Shown: one piece after another, positions 1 to 5,614 of the stretch
How the letters are laid out: each line of letters begins with the position of its first letter
Numbering within the stretch: the first letter of the stretch is position 1
Translations under genes and position numbers: made by a program
Assembly (NCBI GenBank): GCA_021157555.1
Contig: JAGGWL010000119.1
Span: 1-5,614 of the forward strand
Source: Deltaproteobacteria bacterium
GTDB taxonomy: Bacteria > Desulfobacterota > Desulfobacteria > Desulfobacterales > BuS5
Direction of reading: 5' to 3'
Length of the DNA stretch: 5,614 nt
The notes under the pieces: generated by a model
Seen by the model: only the letters and a program-made list of their open reading frames with translations
Database searches by the model: none
What the model was told of the DNA's origin: nothing

Positions 1-116
1 ATTTTAATGACCTGTCCGCTAAACTGCATGCAGCCAGAAAGAGAAAGGAAGACCAGGAAGAACGGATTAGAACAGCAGAAAGCAAACTTCTGTTAAGAAA
101 AGTTGGAGGTTCTTAG
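1..116 (+). CDS. C-terminal tail of an unidentified upstream protein (partial)
   Basis: The frame whose codons begin at base 3 is open from the window edge to a TAG at 114-116 and gives 37 residues, starting FNDLSAKLHAARKRK and ending LLLRKVGGS. The tail is rich in Lys, Arg, Glu, Ala and Leu with no prolines, as expected for a charged terminal helix or coiled coil. It is about 42% GC (50 of 120 bases counted by hand over 1-120), clearly higher than the mntA gene that follows. A second frame is also open here up to a TAA at 94-96, but its translation is rich in Cys, Asn and Pro and is less convincing. I do not recognise the family. Only the last residues are visible, so no function can be given. 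It ends 55 bases before the likely mntA start. Confidence 0.45.
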   Translation, partial: FNDLSAKLHAARKRKEDQEERIRTAESKLLLRKVGGS

Positions 117-134
117 ACGTCATCCATTTCATGG

Positions 135-163
135 TTTACACTTTTTTGATGTTGGTGTATTGT
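135..163 (+). promoter_or_regulatory. Possible sigma-70-type promoter for the mntA-hepT module
   Basis: TTTACA at 135-140 (5 of 6 to the -35 consensus) is followed after 17 bases by TATTGT at 158-163 (4 of 6 to the -10 consensus). Transcription from it would begin near base 170, almost on the ATG at 172, giving a leaderless or nearly leaderless message. This fits the absence of a purine-rich Shine-Dalgarno before that ATG. In DNA this AT-rich such matches arise easily by chance. Confidence 0.25.
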
Positions 164-171
164 ATTGTCCC

Positions 172-581
172 ATGTACCAGCATGATATAAAAAATCCTGA
201 AATAAAAGATATTATTCAAAAAGTATTAAAAACTCATAAAAATCAAATCTTGTTTGCATATCTCTTCGGGTCGTATGCACAAGGGACCGCTTCACAATTT
301 AGTGATATTGATATTGCTGTTTTTCTAAAGGCTTGCTATAAAGAATTTTTTTTGATATTAAAATCAATCTTTATCTGGATTTAACCAGGGCATTAAAACG
401 GAATGACATTGATCTGGTGATTATGAATAAATGCAGCAACATTATTTTGATAGACAGAATAATAACCCATGGATTAGTTGTTTATGATTTAAATAAAGCT
501 GAGCGTCTTAATTATGAACAAAAAATACTGCGCAGCGCTATTGATTTCAAAACACAAAGACAAAAGGTAATGGGAATATAA
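172..581 (+). pseudogene. mntA: MntA-type minimal nucleotidyltransferase antitoxin, frameshifted at a T8 run
   Basis: This is an MNT-family nucleotidyltransferase, the antitoxin of MntA-HepT (type VII) modules, which in characterised members transfers AMP onto a tyrosine of the HEPN toxin. Read from ATG 172, the protein has the signature G33-S34, ten residues, then D45-I-D47 (FGSYAQG ... SDIDIAV), an exact GS-x10-DxD. The frame then reaches a TAA at 382-384. Adding one T to the T8 run at 346-353 continues the protein as FFFDIKINLYLDLTRALK and on to TAA 579-581, for a total of 136 residues, normal for the family. The likely third carboxylate (D79 or D81, in NDIDLVIMN) lies beyond the shift, so the short product would lack it. 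The start is uncertain: ATG 172 has no Shine-Dalgarno, and a TTG at 103 would add an unconvincing extension. The stop overlaps the hepT start. The gene may be broken, a sequencing artefact, or rescued by slippage. Confidence 0.85.
346..353 (+). other. T8 run at the frame break in mntA
   Basis: Eight T residues follow GAA in mntA. The upstream frame reads TTT TTT TTG, while the downstream MNT sequence resumes one frame back at GAT 354. One extra T (by mutation or RNA polymerase slippage), or a -1 ribosomal shift on this run, restores the full-length protein. The position of the break is well supported because both flanking segments are recognisably MNT; its cause is not known. Confidence 0.8.
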
Positions 582-990
582 TGGAAAGAATTCTGCAAAA
601 GGCAGGTCGTCTTAATGAATATCTTACTATTATAGAAAATATCAAAAATGAATGTAATGATCGTTTTGATCATGATCCTGTTTACAGGGGAGCGCTTCTT
701 CATTACCTGTATCTAATGGCTGACACATCTATTGTACTTGCAGAAATGGTAATTAAAAAAAAAATTTAAGAATTCCCCAATCTTATTCCGAAGCATTTGA
801 CATATTAGGCAGCAACGGTATTCTTGATCCTGAATTTGCTTATTCTTTTGCAAAAATTGCAGGGTTCCGTATTTTTCTTGCTCATGATTATGACAGAATT
901 GAAGCAAATATTATCTGCGGAAAGGTTATTGACAGTATTTCGGATGTAAAAAAGTATATTTTACAGATTAAAAAAAGTTTTGATCTGTGA
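581..990 (+). pseudogene. hepT: HepT-type HEPN ribonuclease toxin, frameshifted at an A10 run
   Basis: This is a HEPN-family (DUF86/HepT-like) toxin, the partner of MntA. ATG 581 overlaps the mntA stop as TAATG, which suggests translational coupling; AAGG at 564-567 is a weak, distant Shine-Dalgarno. As written, the frame gives 62 residues (MERILQKAGRLNEYL ... MVIKKKI) and stops at 767-769. Adding one A to the A10 run at 755-764 continues it as KKKNLRIPQSYSEAFDILG to TGA 988-990, for 136 residues, typical of the family. The catalytic motif R97-IFLA-H102-D-Y104 (R-x4-H-x-Y) lies entirely after the break, so the short product should be inactive as an RNase. The tyrosine of this motif is the one AMPylated by MntA in the characterised system. 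Family assignment is firm; whether the gene is dead, slippage-expressed or misread cannot be told from this sequence. Confidence 0.87.
755..764 (+). other. A10 run at the frame break in hepT
   Basis: Ten consecutive A residues follow GTA ATT in hepT. The upstream frame reads AAA AAA AAA ATT TAA, whereas the HEPN sequence resumes one frame back at AAT TTA AGA. Runs of nine or more A or T are known in other bacteria to provoke RNA polymerase slippage, and A-AAA-AAA is also a classic -1 ribosomal slip sequence, so some full-length HepT could be made. A simple deletion or a read error explains the data equally well. Confidence 0.8.
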
Positions 991-1019
991 GGGTAGCAAG
1001 ATTTAGCCACAGACGCACA

Positions 1020-1038
1020 CAAACAAGCATCTTGTTTG
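1020..1038 (+). repeat. 8-bp perfect hairpin downstream of hepT
   Basis: CAAACAAG (1020-1027) and CTTGTTTG (1031-1038) are exact inverted repeats around a 3-base CAT loop, 30 bases after the hepT stop. The stem is AT-rich and is not followed by a T run, so it is a poor intrinsic terminator. It could be an mRNA 3'-end stabilising fold, part of a dispersed repeat, or chance. Confidence 0.4.
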
Positions 1039-1125
1039 CCAACATCTGAGAGCCGTTCCTACATTAAATATGATGTTTTATTCATAATTTCTCATTTAAG
1101 AACGAATACGAAATAATTTCCCCAA

Positions 1126-1152
1126 GTAGGGGCGAACCTTGTGTTCGCCCTT
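1126..1152. repeat. GC-rich palindromic repeat (dispersed-repeat type)
   Basis: AGGGGCGAAC (1128-1137) pairs with GTTCGCCCTT (1143-1152) around a 5-base CTTGT loop, with one G-T pair, in otherwise AT-rich DNA. The form GTAGGGGCGAAC...GTTCGCCC matches a class of short intergenic palindromes that I recall as occurring in many copies in several large bacterial genomes. No T tract follows on either strand, so it is unlikely to be a standard terminator. An overlapping alternative fold pairs CCCC 1120-1123 with GGGG 1129-1132. Confidence 0.6.
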
Positions 1153-1201
1153 CGCATATAAAATCATCACTTTCATATAAAAAAAATTATTCAAACAAAA
1201 T

Positions 1202-4200
1202 ATGACTAAAAAATCTACAGCAAATTTATTTTTGGTTCCCAATAAAAAGAACAGCAAAAGTTATGCACAGTTGCTAAAATCTTATACAGAGCTATCCCTC
1301 ACACACCAAACAATTGTTAATGTTCTTTCTGTGATATTCACTGAAACATCAAGAATTACTCTAATAGAATGCTTATCCATACTTGGGGCTCGCGGGCCTG
1401 ATAATAAATTTTTAACAATTAAAACTCTGCCTCGTTTTATCAAGCAGATGATTTTGGATGGTATTATTGAGGGTAACTCTTCTGTGAGATGCGCTATCAC
1501 CCTTAGAGAGCCAATCTGTAGAATGCTACTTGAAAATAGACTTTTCGACATTATCGCAAGAGTTGTAGAAGAAGTTATTCCGCAAAAAAAAGACTGGGCG
1601 GGGGATAGTTATCCAGATAATTACGATCAATTTGTCAGGAACATACGGATCGGTCTATATCGAAAAGATACTGCTTATGTTAAAAATTTACTTTTAAATA
1701 ATCTTGACCGCTATAAAGATCTATATTCTTATCAGCATCCCTATGTGAACATTTTTAAATATTCTTTTGATGCCGACTGGATGGCTAAAAATTTATCCGA
1801 TGAGCTGCTTGTGGATGTTCTCAAGGTTCTTTTAGAAAATGCCGAGAATAAGCTGCTTCCAATCAACAAGGATGTTTTTCCATTATTGCAGAGTTCCTTT
1901 AAAATAATCAAGGCGGAACTTAAATATCCAATAGCAATTCTTATTGCGGAACAGTTAATACTTCAAGGTAAAATAGCTGATGCAGAACAAGTACTTGTAA
2001 ATTTTGAAGGATTGGAGGCTCTATCATGTAAAGGTTTGGCAGCTTTTCTTGCAGGTAGAAACGAAGAATCAATCTCTCATTATAACGCTGCTTTTAAGCT
2101 TTTAAAAAAAACAACAAAAAAACGAAAAATTTATTTTAACACTATTCCTGGTATTTTTTTTATTTTTGCTCTTATTAAAAGCGGTACAAATACAAATTTT
2201 CAAGCCGCAAAAAACTATACTAATACTGCGTATAATGATATTTTTAATCCTTTTCAGGAAGCCTATCGTTTTTTATTTGCTATGTTGCAAGCACGGGAAG
2301 GCGATTCTGACTTTGCAGAGACGCTTCTCTCATGGCCGCTACCACCCTCTATAATAAATCCTTTTAATAATTTTACAATAGCCCTTTCTATCTACTGGAT
2401 AAACAAGAAAAAAATCGACAAGACAGAAAAATTTCTCAAAGAGCTTCATAAAAAATCTGAAAGAAACGGTTATGAGTGGCTGGCTGCTGAATCTGCCGAA
2501 TTGCTGTCACGGCTTTTATCAGGCGATACCTTTTACAAAGCAAAGGCAACCCTGTTTCGTAAAAAAACCAAAATTGAGACTATAGTTGATCTTGTTAAAC
2601 CTGAAGCAAAATGGGAACAGGTTTTAAGAGCCCTGACTAATATTCAGCAATTACCTTCAAAAAATAATAAAAAAATTTCGCGTATGGTATGGCTTTTTGA
2701 TTTTTTTGAAAAATATCATAAATGGGATATTAGTCCGCGTGAGCAAACCAGAAATGCTAAAGGCGTTTGGAGCAAAGGGAAGCCGATTGCTCTTAAACGT
2801 TTATACAACCAGATCGAAACTTTTAATTTTTTAACACCTCAGGATATTAAAATTTGTTCCTGCATTAAAGAAGAATATGAGTCAAACTGGCGGGGTCATT
2901 CAAAGACTTCATATTATTTCAGTTCCAGAGTGCTTACTCTTCTTGTGGGACACCCGTTACTTTTTTGGGAAACTTCACCAACTGTTCAATTGGAAATTGT
3001 CAAAGGTGAACCTGAACTGATAGTGAGCAAATCTTCCAAAGGAAAATTTGAACTTTCATTTTACGGTTCTTTAGATACATACAATAAAATTCACTTGATT
3101 AAGGAATCACCGACCAGAATAAAAGTTATTGAACTTAATGAAGAAGTTAAACAGATAGCCAAAATTCTTAATAAAGGAATACAAATTCCTGCCATCGCCA
3201 AAAAGCAGGTTTTTGATGCGGTTAAAAATGTTTCCTCGCTTATAACCGTTCATTCAGAAATAGACGGTATAATTAGTGATGCAAAAAAAATGTCTGCCGA
3301 TCCAAAGCCTCATTTTCATCTTTTGCCTTTTGGACATGGCTTAAAACTTAATCTTTTGACACGTCCGTTTTCAACAGATGGTCCTTATTTTCGCCCTGGA
3401 GAGGGCGGAGAAACCGTTATTTCCAAAATAGGAAATCAACAGTTTCAAGCAAAACGTAATCTTAAAAAAGAAAAAAAGCTGGCAGATCAAGCTGTTTCAG
3501 GCTGCCCCAGGCTTTTTGCTATTGAAGAATCAGAAGCAGGCGACGCAGAATGGCATATTGAGGAACCGGAAGATTGCCTTGAAACCTTGCTGGAACTTCA
3601 GGCTTTAGGTAAATCGGCAATCGTTGAATGGCCTGAAGGGCAAAGTTACAAAATCAGGCAGCAGGCGGATATTAATAAATTTCATCTCAGAATTAAAAAG
3701 CAGCAGGAATGGTTTTCCGTATCTGGTGAGTTGAAACTTGATAATGACCTTGTGGTTTCAATACAGGAACTTTTCAAACTTTTGAATAACTCTACAGGAC
3801 GCTTTATTCAGCTTAAGGATGGCCAGTTTTTGGCGCTGACCAAAACATTCCGAAAGCGTCTGGAGGAAATGAAAGCCTATTCAAATAAATCCGGCAAAGA
3901 TTTGCGTTTTCATCCTTTGGCAGCTCTTTCTCTGGATGATTTAACGGAAGATATTGGAAGCATTCGAGGCGATAAAGAATGGAAAGCACATTTAAAACGT
4001 ATGACTGCCGCCAGTGTATTGGAGCCGAAGCTTCCTTCCACTTTTAAAGCTGAACTCCGAGATTATCAGACAGAAGGTTTTAAATGGCTTGCCCGTCTTT
4101 CCCATTGGGGTGTAGGCGCATGCCTGGCTGATGACATGGGCCTTGGTAAAACAATCGAAGCACTTTCTATAATTCTGGAAAAAGCTGCCAAAGGCCCGAC

Positions 4201-5431
4201 TTTGATAGTCGCGCCTGTATCAGTCTGCATGAACTGGGAAACTGAAGCCGAACGATTTGCGCCAACACTAAATTTTATTTCTTTGCTGACTGGTAACCGA
4301 AAAAAAACTCTTGAAAGTTTAAAAGCCTTTGATTTGCTGGTTATAAGCTATGGTTTGTTGCAACAGACTAATGTAGCAGAAATGATTTCCGAAATAAATT
4401 TTCAAACCATTGTTCTGGACGAAGCTCAGGCCATTAAAAATTTTACGACTAAACGCTCCCAGGCGGCCATGAAGCTGAAAGGCGAATTCAAGCTGATCAC
4501 AACCGGCACACCCATTGAAAATCATCTTGGCGAGCTATGGAACCTGTTCCGTTTTATAAATCCCGGCTTTTTAGGTTCTTTGTCACATTTTAACAAAAAT
4601 TTTGTCGTTCCAATTGAAAAGTATCAGGACCGAAAAGCCCGGCGGCAGCTAAAAAAACTGATTCAGCCATTTATGCTGCGGCGCACCAAAAATCAAGTTC
4701 TTGAAGAACTGCCGCCTCGGACAGACATCCTGTTAAACGTAGAATTAAGCACCGAAGAAATGGCCGTTTATGAAGCCTTACGGCGACAGGCAATAGAAAA
4801 ACTGGAAAATAAAGATATGCCCCCCGGCCAAAAACATCTCCAGATTTTTGCCGAGATCATGAAATTACGCAGGGCATGTTGTAACACCAGCCTTGTTTTG
4901 CCGGATACTCCACTTCCATCATCAAAACTCACAGTATTCGGCAATTTACTGGATGAACTAATCTTAAACAAGCACAAGGCGTTAGTATTCAGCCAGTTTA
5001 TTGATCATTTAAAAATTATCCGGGAACATGTTGAAGGAAAAGGTATCAGCTACCAGTACTTTGACGGGAGCACCACCCAGAAAGAACGTAAAAAACGGGT
5101 CGATGCTTTCCAGGCCGGAGAAAGTGATATCTTTTTAATCAGCCTCAAAGCCGGCGGCCTTGGAATAAACCTGACTGCAGCCGATTATGTGATCCATATG
5201 GACCCATGGTGGAATCCGGCAGTTGAAGATCAAGCCTCGGATCGAGCACACCGGATCGGTCAAAAAAGACCGGTAACAGTTTATCGGCTGGTTGTAAAAG
5301 ATACCATTGAAGAAAAAATCGTTGCATTACATCAAAAAAAACGTGATCTGGCCGACAGCCTGCTTGGCGGCGCAGATATGAGCGGTAAAATGTCGGCTAA
5401 TGAACTGCTGCGCCTTATCAAGGAAAATTAG
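1202..5431 (+). CDS. SNF2/SWI2-family ATPase with a very long N-terminal helical extension
   Basis: This is a 1409-residue SNF2-family (superfamily 2) ATPase, expected to translocate on double-stranded DNA and remodel protein-DNA complexes in the cytoplasm; its target is unknown. The motor is complete: RDYQ with Q956, motif I DDMGLGKT (K983), Ia LIVAPVSV (from L1001), II DEAQ (1073-1076), III TGTPIEN (1101-1107), LRRTK (1159-1163), VFSQF (1262-1266), DGST (about 1288-1291), V AGGLGINL (about 1317-1324) and VI QASDRAHRIGQ (Q1344, R1348, R1351). Residues 1 to about 110 look like a winged-helix-type fold, about 130-470 are helical with TPR-like stretches (near 245-300), and 585-650 look beta-rich. 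The segment near 850-885 (QELFKLLNN, GRFIQLKDGQFLALT) resembles a conserved pre-motor region of long bacterial SNF2 proteins. No Cys/His SWIM zinc motif is seen. ATG 1202 is the only plausible start (in-frame TAA at 1178) but lacks a Shine-Dalgarno. A second gene follows after 3 bases. Confidence 0.97.
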   Translation: MTKKSTANLFLVPNKKNSKSYAQLLKSYTELSLTHQTIVNVLSVIFTETSRITLIECLSILGARGPDNKFLTIKTLPRFIKQMILDGIIEGNSSVRCAITLREPICRMLLENRLFDIIARVVEEVIPQKKDWAGDSYPDNYDQFVRNIRIGLYRKDTAYVKNLLLNNLDRYKDLYSYQHPYVNIFKYSFDADWMAKNLSDELLVDVLKVLLENAENKLLPINKDVFPLLQSSFKIIKAELKYPIAILIAEQLILQGKIADAEQVLVNFEGLEALSCKGLAAFLAGRNEESISHYNAAFKLLKKTTKKRKIYFNTIPGIFFIFALIKSGTNTNFQAAKNYTNTAYNDIFNPFQEAYRFLFAMLQAREGDSDFAETLLSWPLPPSIINPFNNFTIALSIYWINKKKIDKTEKFLKELHKKSERNGYEWLAAESAELLSRLLSGDTFYKAKATLFRKKTKIETIVDLVKPEAKWEQVLRALTNIQQLPSKNNKKISRMVWLFDFFEKYHKWDISPREQTRNAKGVWSKGKPIALKRLYNQIETFNFLTPQDIKICSCIKEEYESNWRGHSKTSYYFSSRVLTLLVGHPLLFWETSPTVQLEIVKGEPELIVSKSSKGKFELSFYGSLDTYNKIHLIKESPTRIKVIELNEEVKQIAKILNKGIQIPAIAKKQVFDAVKNVSSLITVHSEIDGIISDAKKMSADPKPHFHLLPFGHGLKLNLLTRPFSTDGPYFRPGEGGETVISKIGNQQFQAKRNLKKEKKLADQAVSGCPRLFAIEESEAGDAEWHIEEPEDCLETLLELQALGKSAIVEWPEGQSYKIRQQADINKFHLRIKKQQEWFSVSGELKLDNDLVVSIQELFKLLNNSTGRFIQLKDGQFLALTKTFRKRLEEMKAYSNKSGKDLRFHPLAALSLDDLTEDIGSIRGDKEWKAHLKRMTAASVLEPKLPSTFKAELRDYQTEGFKWLARLSHWGVGACLADDMGLGKTIEALSIILEKAAKGPTLIVAPVSVCMNWETEAERFAPTLNFISLLTGNRKKTLESLKAFDLLVISYGLLQQTNVAEMISEINFQTIVLDEAQAIKNFTTKRSQAAMKLKGEFKLITTGTPIENHLGELWNLFRFINPGFLGSLSHFNKNFVVPIEKYQDRKARRQLKKLIQPFMLRRTKNQVLEELPPRTDILLNVELSTEEMAVYEALRRQAIEKLENKDMPPGQKHLQIFAEIMKLRRACCNTSLVLPDTPLPSSKLTVFGNLLDELILNKHKALVFSQFIDHLKIIREHVEGKGISYQYFDGSTTQKERKKRVDAFQAGESDIFLISLKAGGLGINLTAADYVIHMDPWWNPAVEDQASDRAHRIGQKRPVTVYRLVVKDTIEEKIVALHQKKRDLADSLLGGADMSGKMSANELLRLIKEN
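5420..5424 (+). promoter_or_regulatory. Shine-Dalgarno for the downstream gene, inside the SNF2 gene end
   Basis: AAGGA lies within the last SNF2 codons, 10 bases before the ATG at 5435. It supports that ATG as a real start and suggests that the two genes are translated from one message. The spacing is somewhat long. Confidence 0.45.
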
Positions 5432-5434
5432 AAA

Positions 5435-5614
5435 ATGACAAAATCATACATACGCATCCTGCCACAAATTGGTAATAAAATCTTTCCAGGGAAGAATAGA
5501 TATATCCTGATTATAACGGATTTTAGGGAGACCATAATTTGGTCATTTTTTAATACAAAACCTTATTATGCAAGACTTTGTGTTGATAATTATTGGGAGC
5601 TTATTCTGCATCAC
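5435..5614 (+). CDS. Unidentified protein, N-terminal part, cut by the window edge
   Basis: The frame opens with ATG 5435, three bases after the SNF2 TAG, and stays open for all 60 codons to the end of the window. The product begins MTKSYIRILPQIGNK and continues with a hydrophobic, aromatic-rich stretch (YILIITDF, TIIWSFF, then Tyr, Trp and His residues). It has no typical signal peptide, and the composition fits a beta-strand-rich soluble domain better than a membrane helix. An AAGGA sequence 10 bases upstream could serve as its ribosome site. The tight spacing predicts an operon with the SNF2 gene and possibly a functional link. I do not recognise the family. Sixty open codons in AT-rich DNA could arise by chance, but the spacing and Shine-Dalgarno argue for a real gene. 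Confidence 0.65.
   Translation, partial: MTKSYIRILPQIGNKIFPGKNRYILIITDFRETIIWSFFNTKPYYARLCVDNYWELILHH

Larger units (their letters stand above)
991..1201 (+). other. AT-rich intergenic region with repeat fragments and SNF2 leader
   Basis: No credible reading frame lies in these 211 bases. In order they hold a stretch resembling a dispersed repeat (AGCCACAGACGCACACAAAC, 1005-1024), an AT-rich hairpin, GAGAGCCGTTCCTACATTAAA-like sequence at 1048-1067 that also resembles intergenic repeats seen in other genomes, a GC-rich palindrome, and an A/T-rich leader to the SNF2 ATG. TATAAA-like hexamers at 1157-1162 and 1176-1181 could serve as -10 elements, but neither has a good -35 partner. The repeat resemblances are from memory and unverified. 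Confidence 0.5.

Noticed and set aside
105..109. GGAGG as a ribosome binding site for mntA
   Set aside because: No ATG, GTG or TTG lies 5-12 bases downstream in the MNT frame; it more likely belongs to the coding tail of the upstream gene.
103..171. N-terminal extension of mntA from a TTG at base 103
   Set aside because: It would overlap the upstream gene tail, has no Shine-Dalgarno before the TTG, and adds a His/Phe-rich leader not expected in MNT proteins; ATG 172 gives a normal family length.
512..907. Minus-strand open frames across the mntA-hepT region
   Set aside because: They lie opposite sequence that clearly codes for MNT and HEPN proteins, and their translations are Cys/Phe-rich with no recognisable motif.
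1126..1152. GC-rich palindrome as a Rho-independent terminator
   Set aside because: No T run follows the stem on either strand, and its form fits a dispersed intergenic repeat better.
1282..1551. Minus-strand 89-codon open frame within the SNF2 gene
   Set aside because: It is a shadow of the continuous SNF2 frame and has no motif or plausible start signal; the same holds for the minus-strand frames at 4319-4525, 4768-4977 and 5145-5327.
2166..2354. Alternative + strand frame inside the SNF2 gene
   Set aside because: It overlaps the SNF2 frame in a low-complexity AT-rich stretch, where open frames are expected by chance.
2840..2900. SWIM-type zinc finger in the SNF2 N-terminal region (a CSC pair followed by a Gly-His)
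   Set aside because: Only one CxC pair is present, and the paired C-x-H half is missing at usable spacing.
5530..5544. GACCA-TAATT-TGGTC inverted repeat as an operator
   Set aside because: It is only 5 bp, lies within the open downstream frame, and is expected by chance.
1..5614. CRISPR array, tRNA, rRNA, or a complete insertion sequence
   Set aside because: No regularly spaced direct repeats, tRNA-like cloverleaf, rRNA sequence or transposase-like protein was seen on reading both strands by eye.

Overview
The window looks like an accessory, defence-type region of an AT-rich bacterial chromosome. The translated proteins are bacterial in character. The intergenic DNA holds fragments resembling dispersed palindromic repeats that I recall as common in Desulfobacterales and other large, repeat-rich environmental genomes; this taxonomic hint is weak and rests on recall, not on a search. 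All supported genes lie on the + strand.

Layout. Bases 1-116 hold the charged C-terminal tail of an unidentified upstream gene, ending in TAG. Bases 172-990 hold a two-gene MNT/HEPN (MntA-HepT, type VII) toxin-antitoxin module. The nucleotidyltransferase antitoxin gene overlaps the HEPN toxin gene by one base (TAATG). Both genes are interrupted as written, each by what looks like one lost base in a homopolymer: T8 at 346-353 in mntA and A10 at 755-764 in hepT. Adding one base to each run restores two 136-residue proteins with intact family motifs: GS-x10-DxD in MntA and R-x4-H-x-Y in HepT.

Bases 991-1201 are non-coding and AT-rich. They carry an 8-bp hairpin and a 10-bp GC-rich palindrome of the dispersed-repeat kind, and separate the toxin-antitoxin module from the next unit.

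Bases 1202-5431 encode an intact 1409-residue SNF2/SWI2-family ATPase. It has a complete C-terminal motor (DDMGLGKT, DEAQ, TGTPIEN, QASDRAHRIGQ) behind a roughly 950-residue N-terminal extension that appears mostly alpha-helical and partly TPR-like. Three bases after its stop, behind a plausible Shine-Dalgarno, another reading frame opens at 5435 and stays open to the window edge. It is probably co-transcribed with the SNF2 gene and I do not recognise it.

How the parts may work together. The toxin-antitoxin pair is self-contained: MntA is expected to inactivate the HepT RNase by AMP transfer. The SNF2 protein is a probable DNA translocase or remodeller with an unknown target, and its close downstream neighbour is the best candidate for a partner. 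No established defence system can be named from this window alone.
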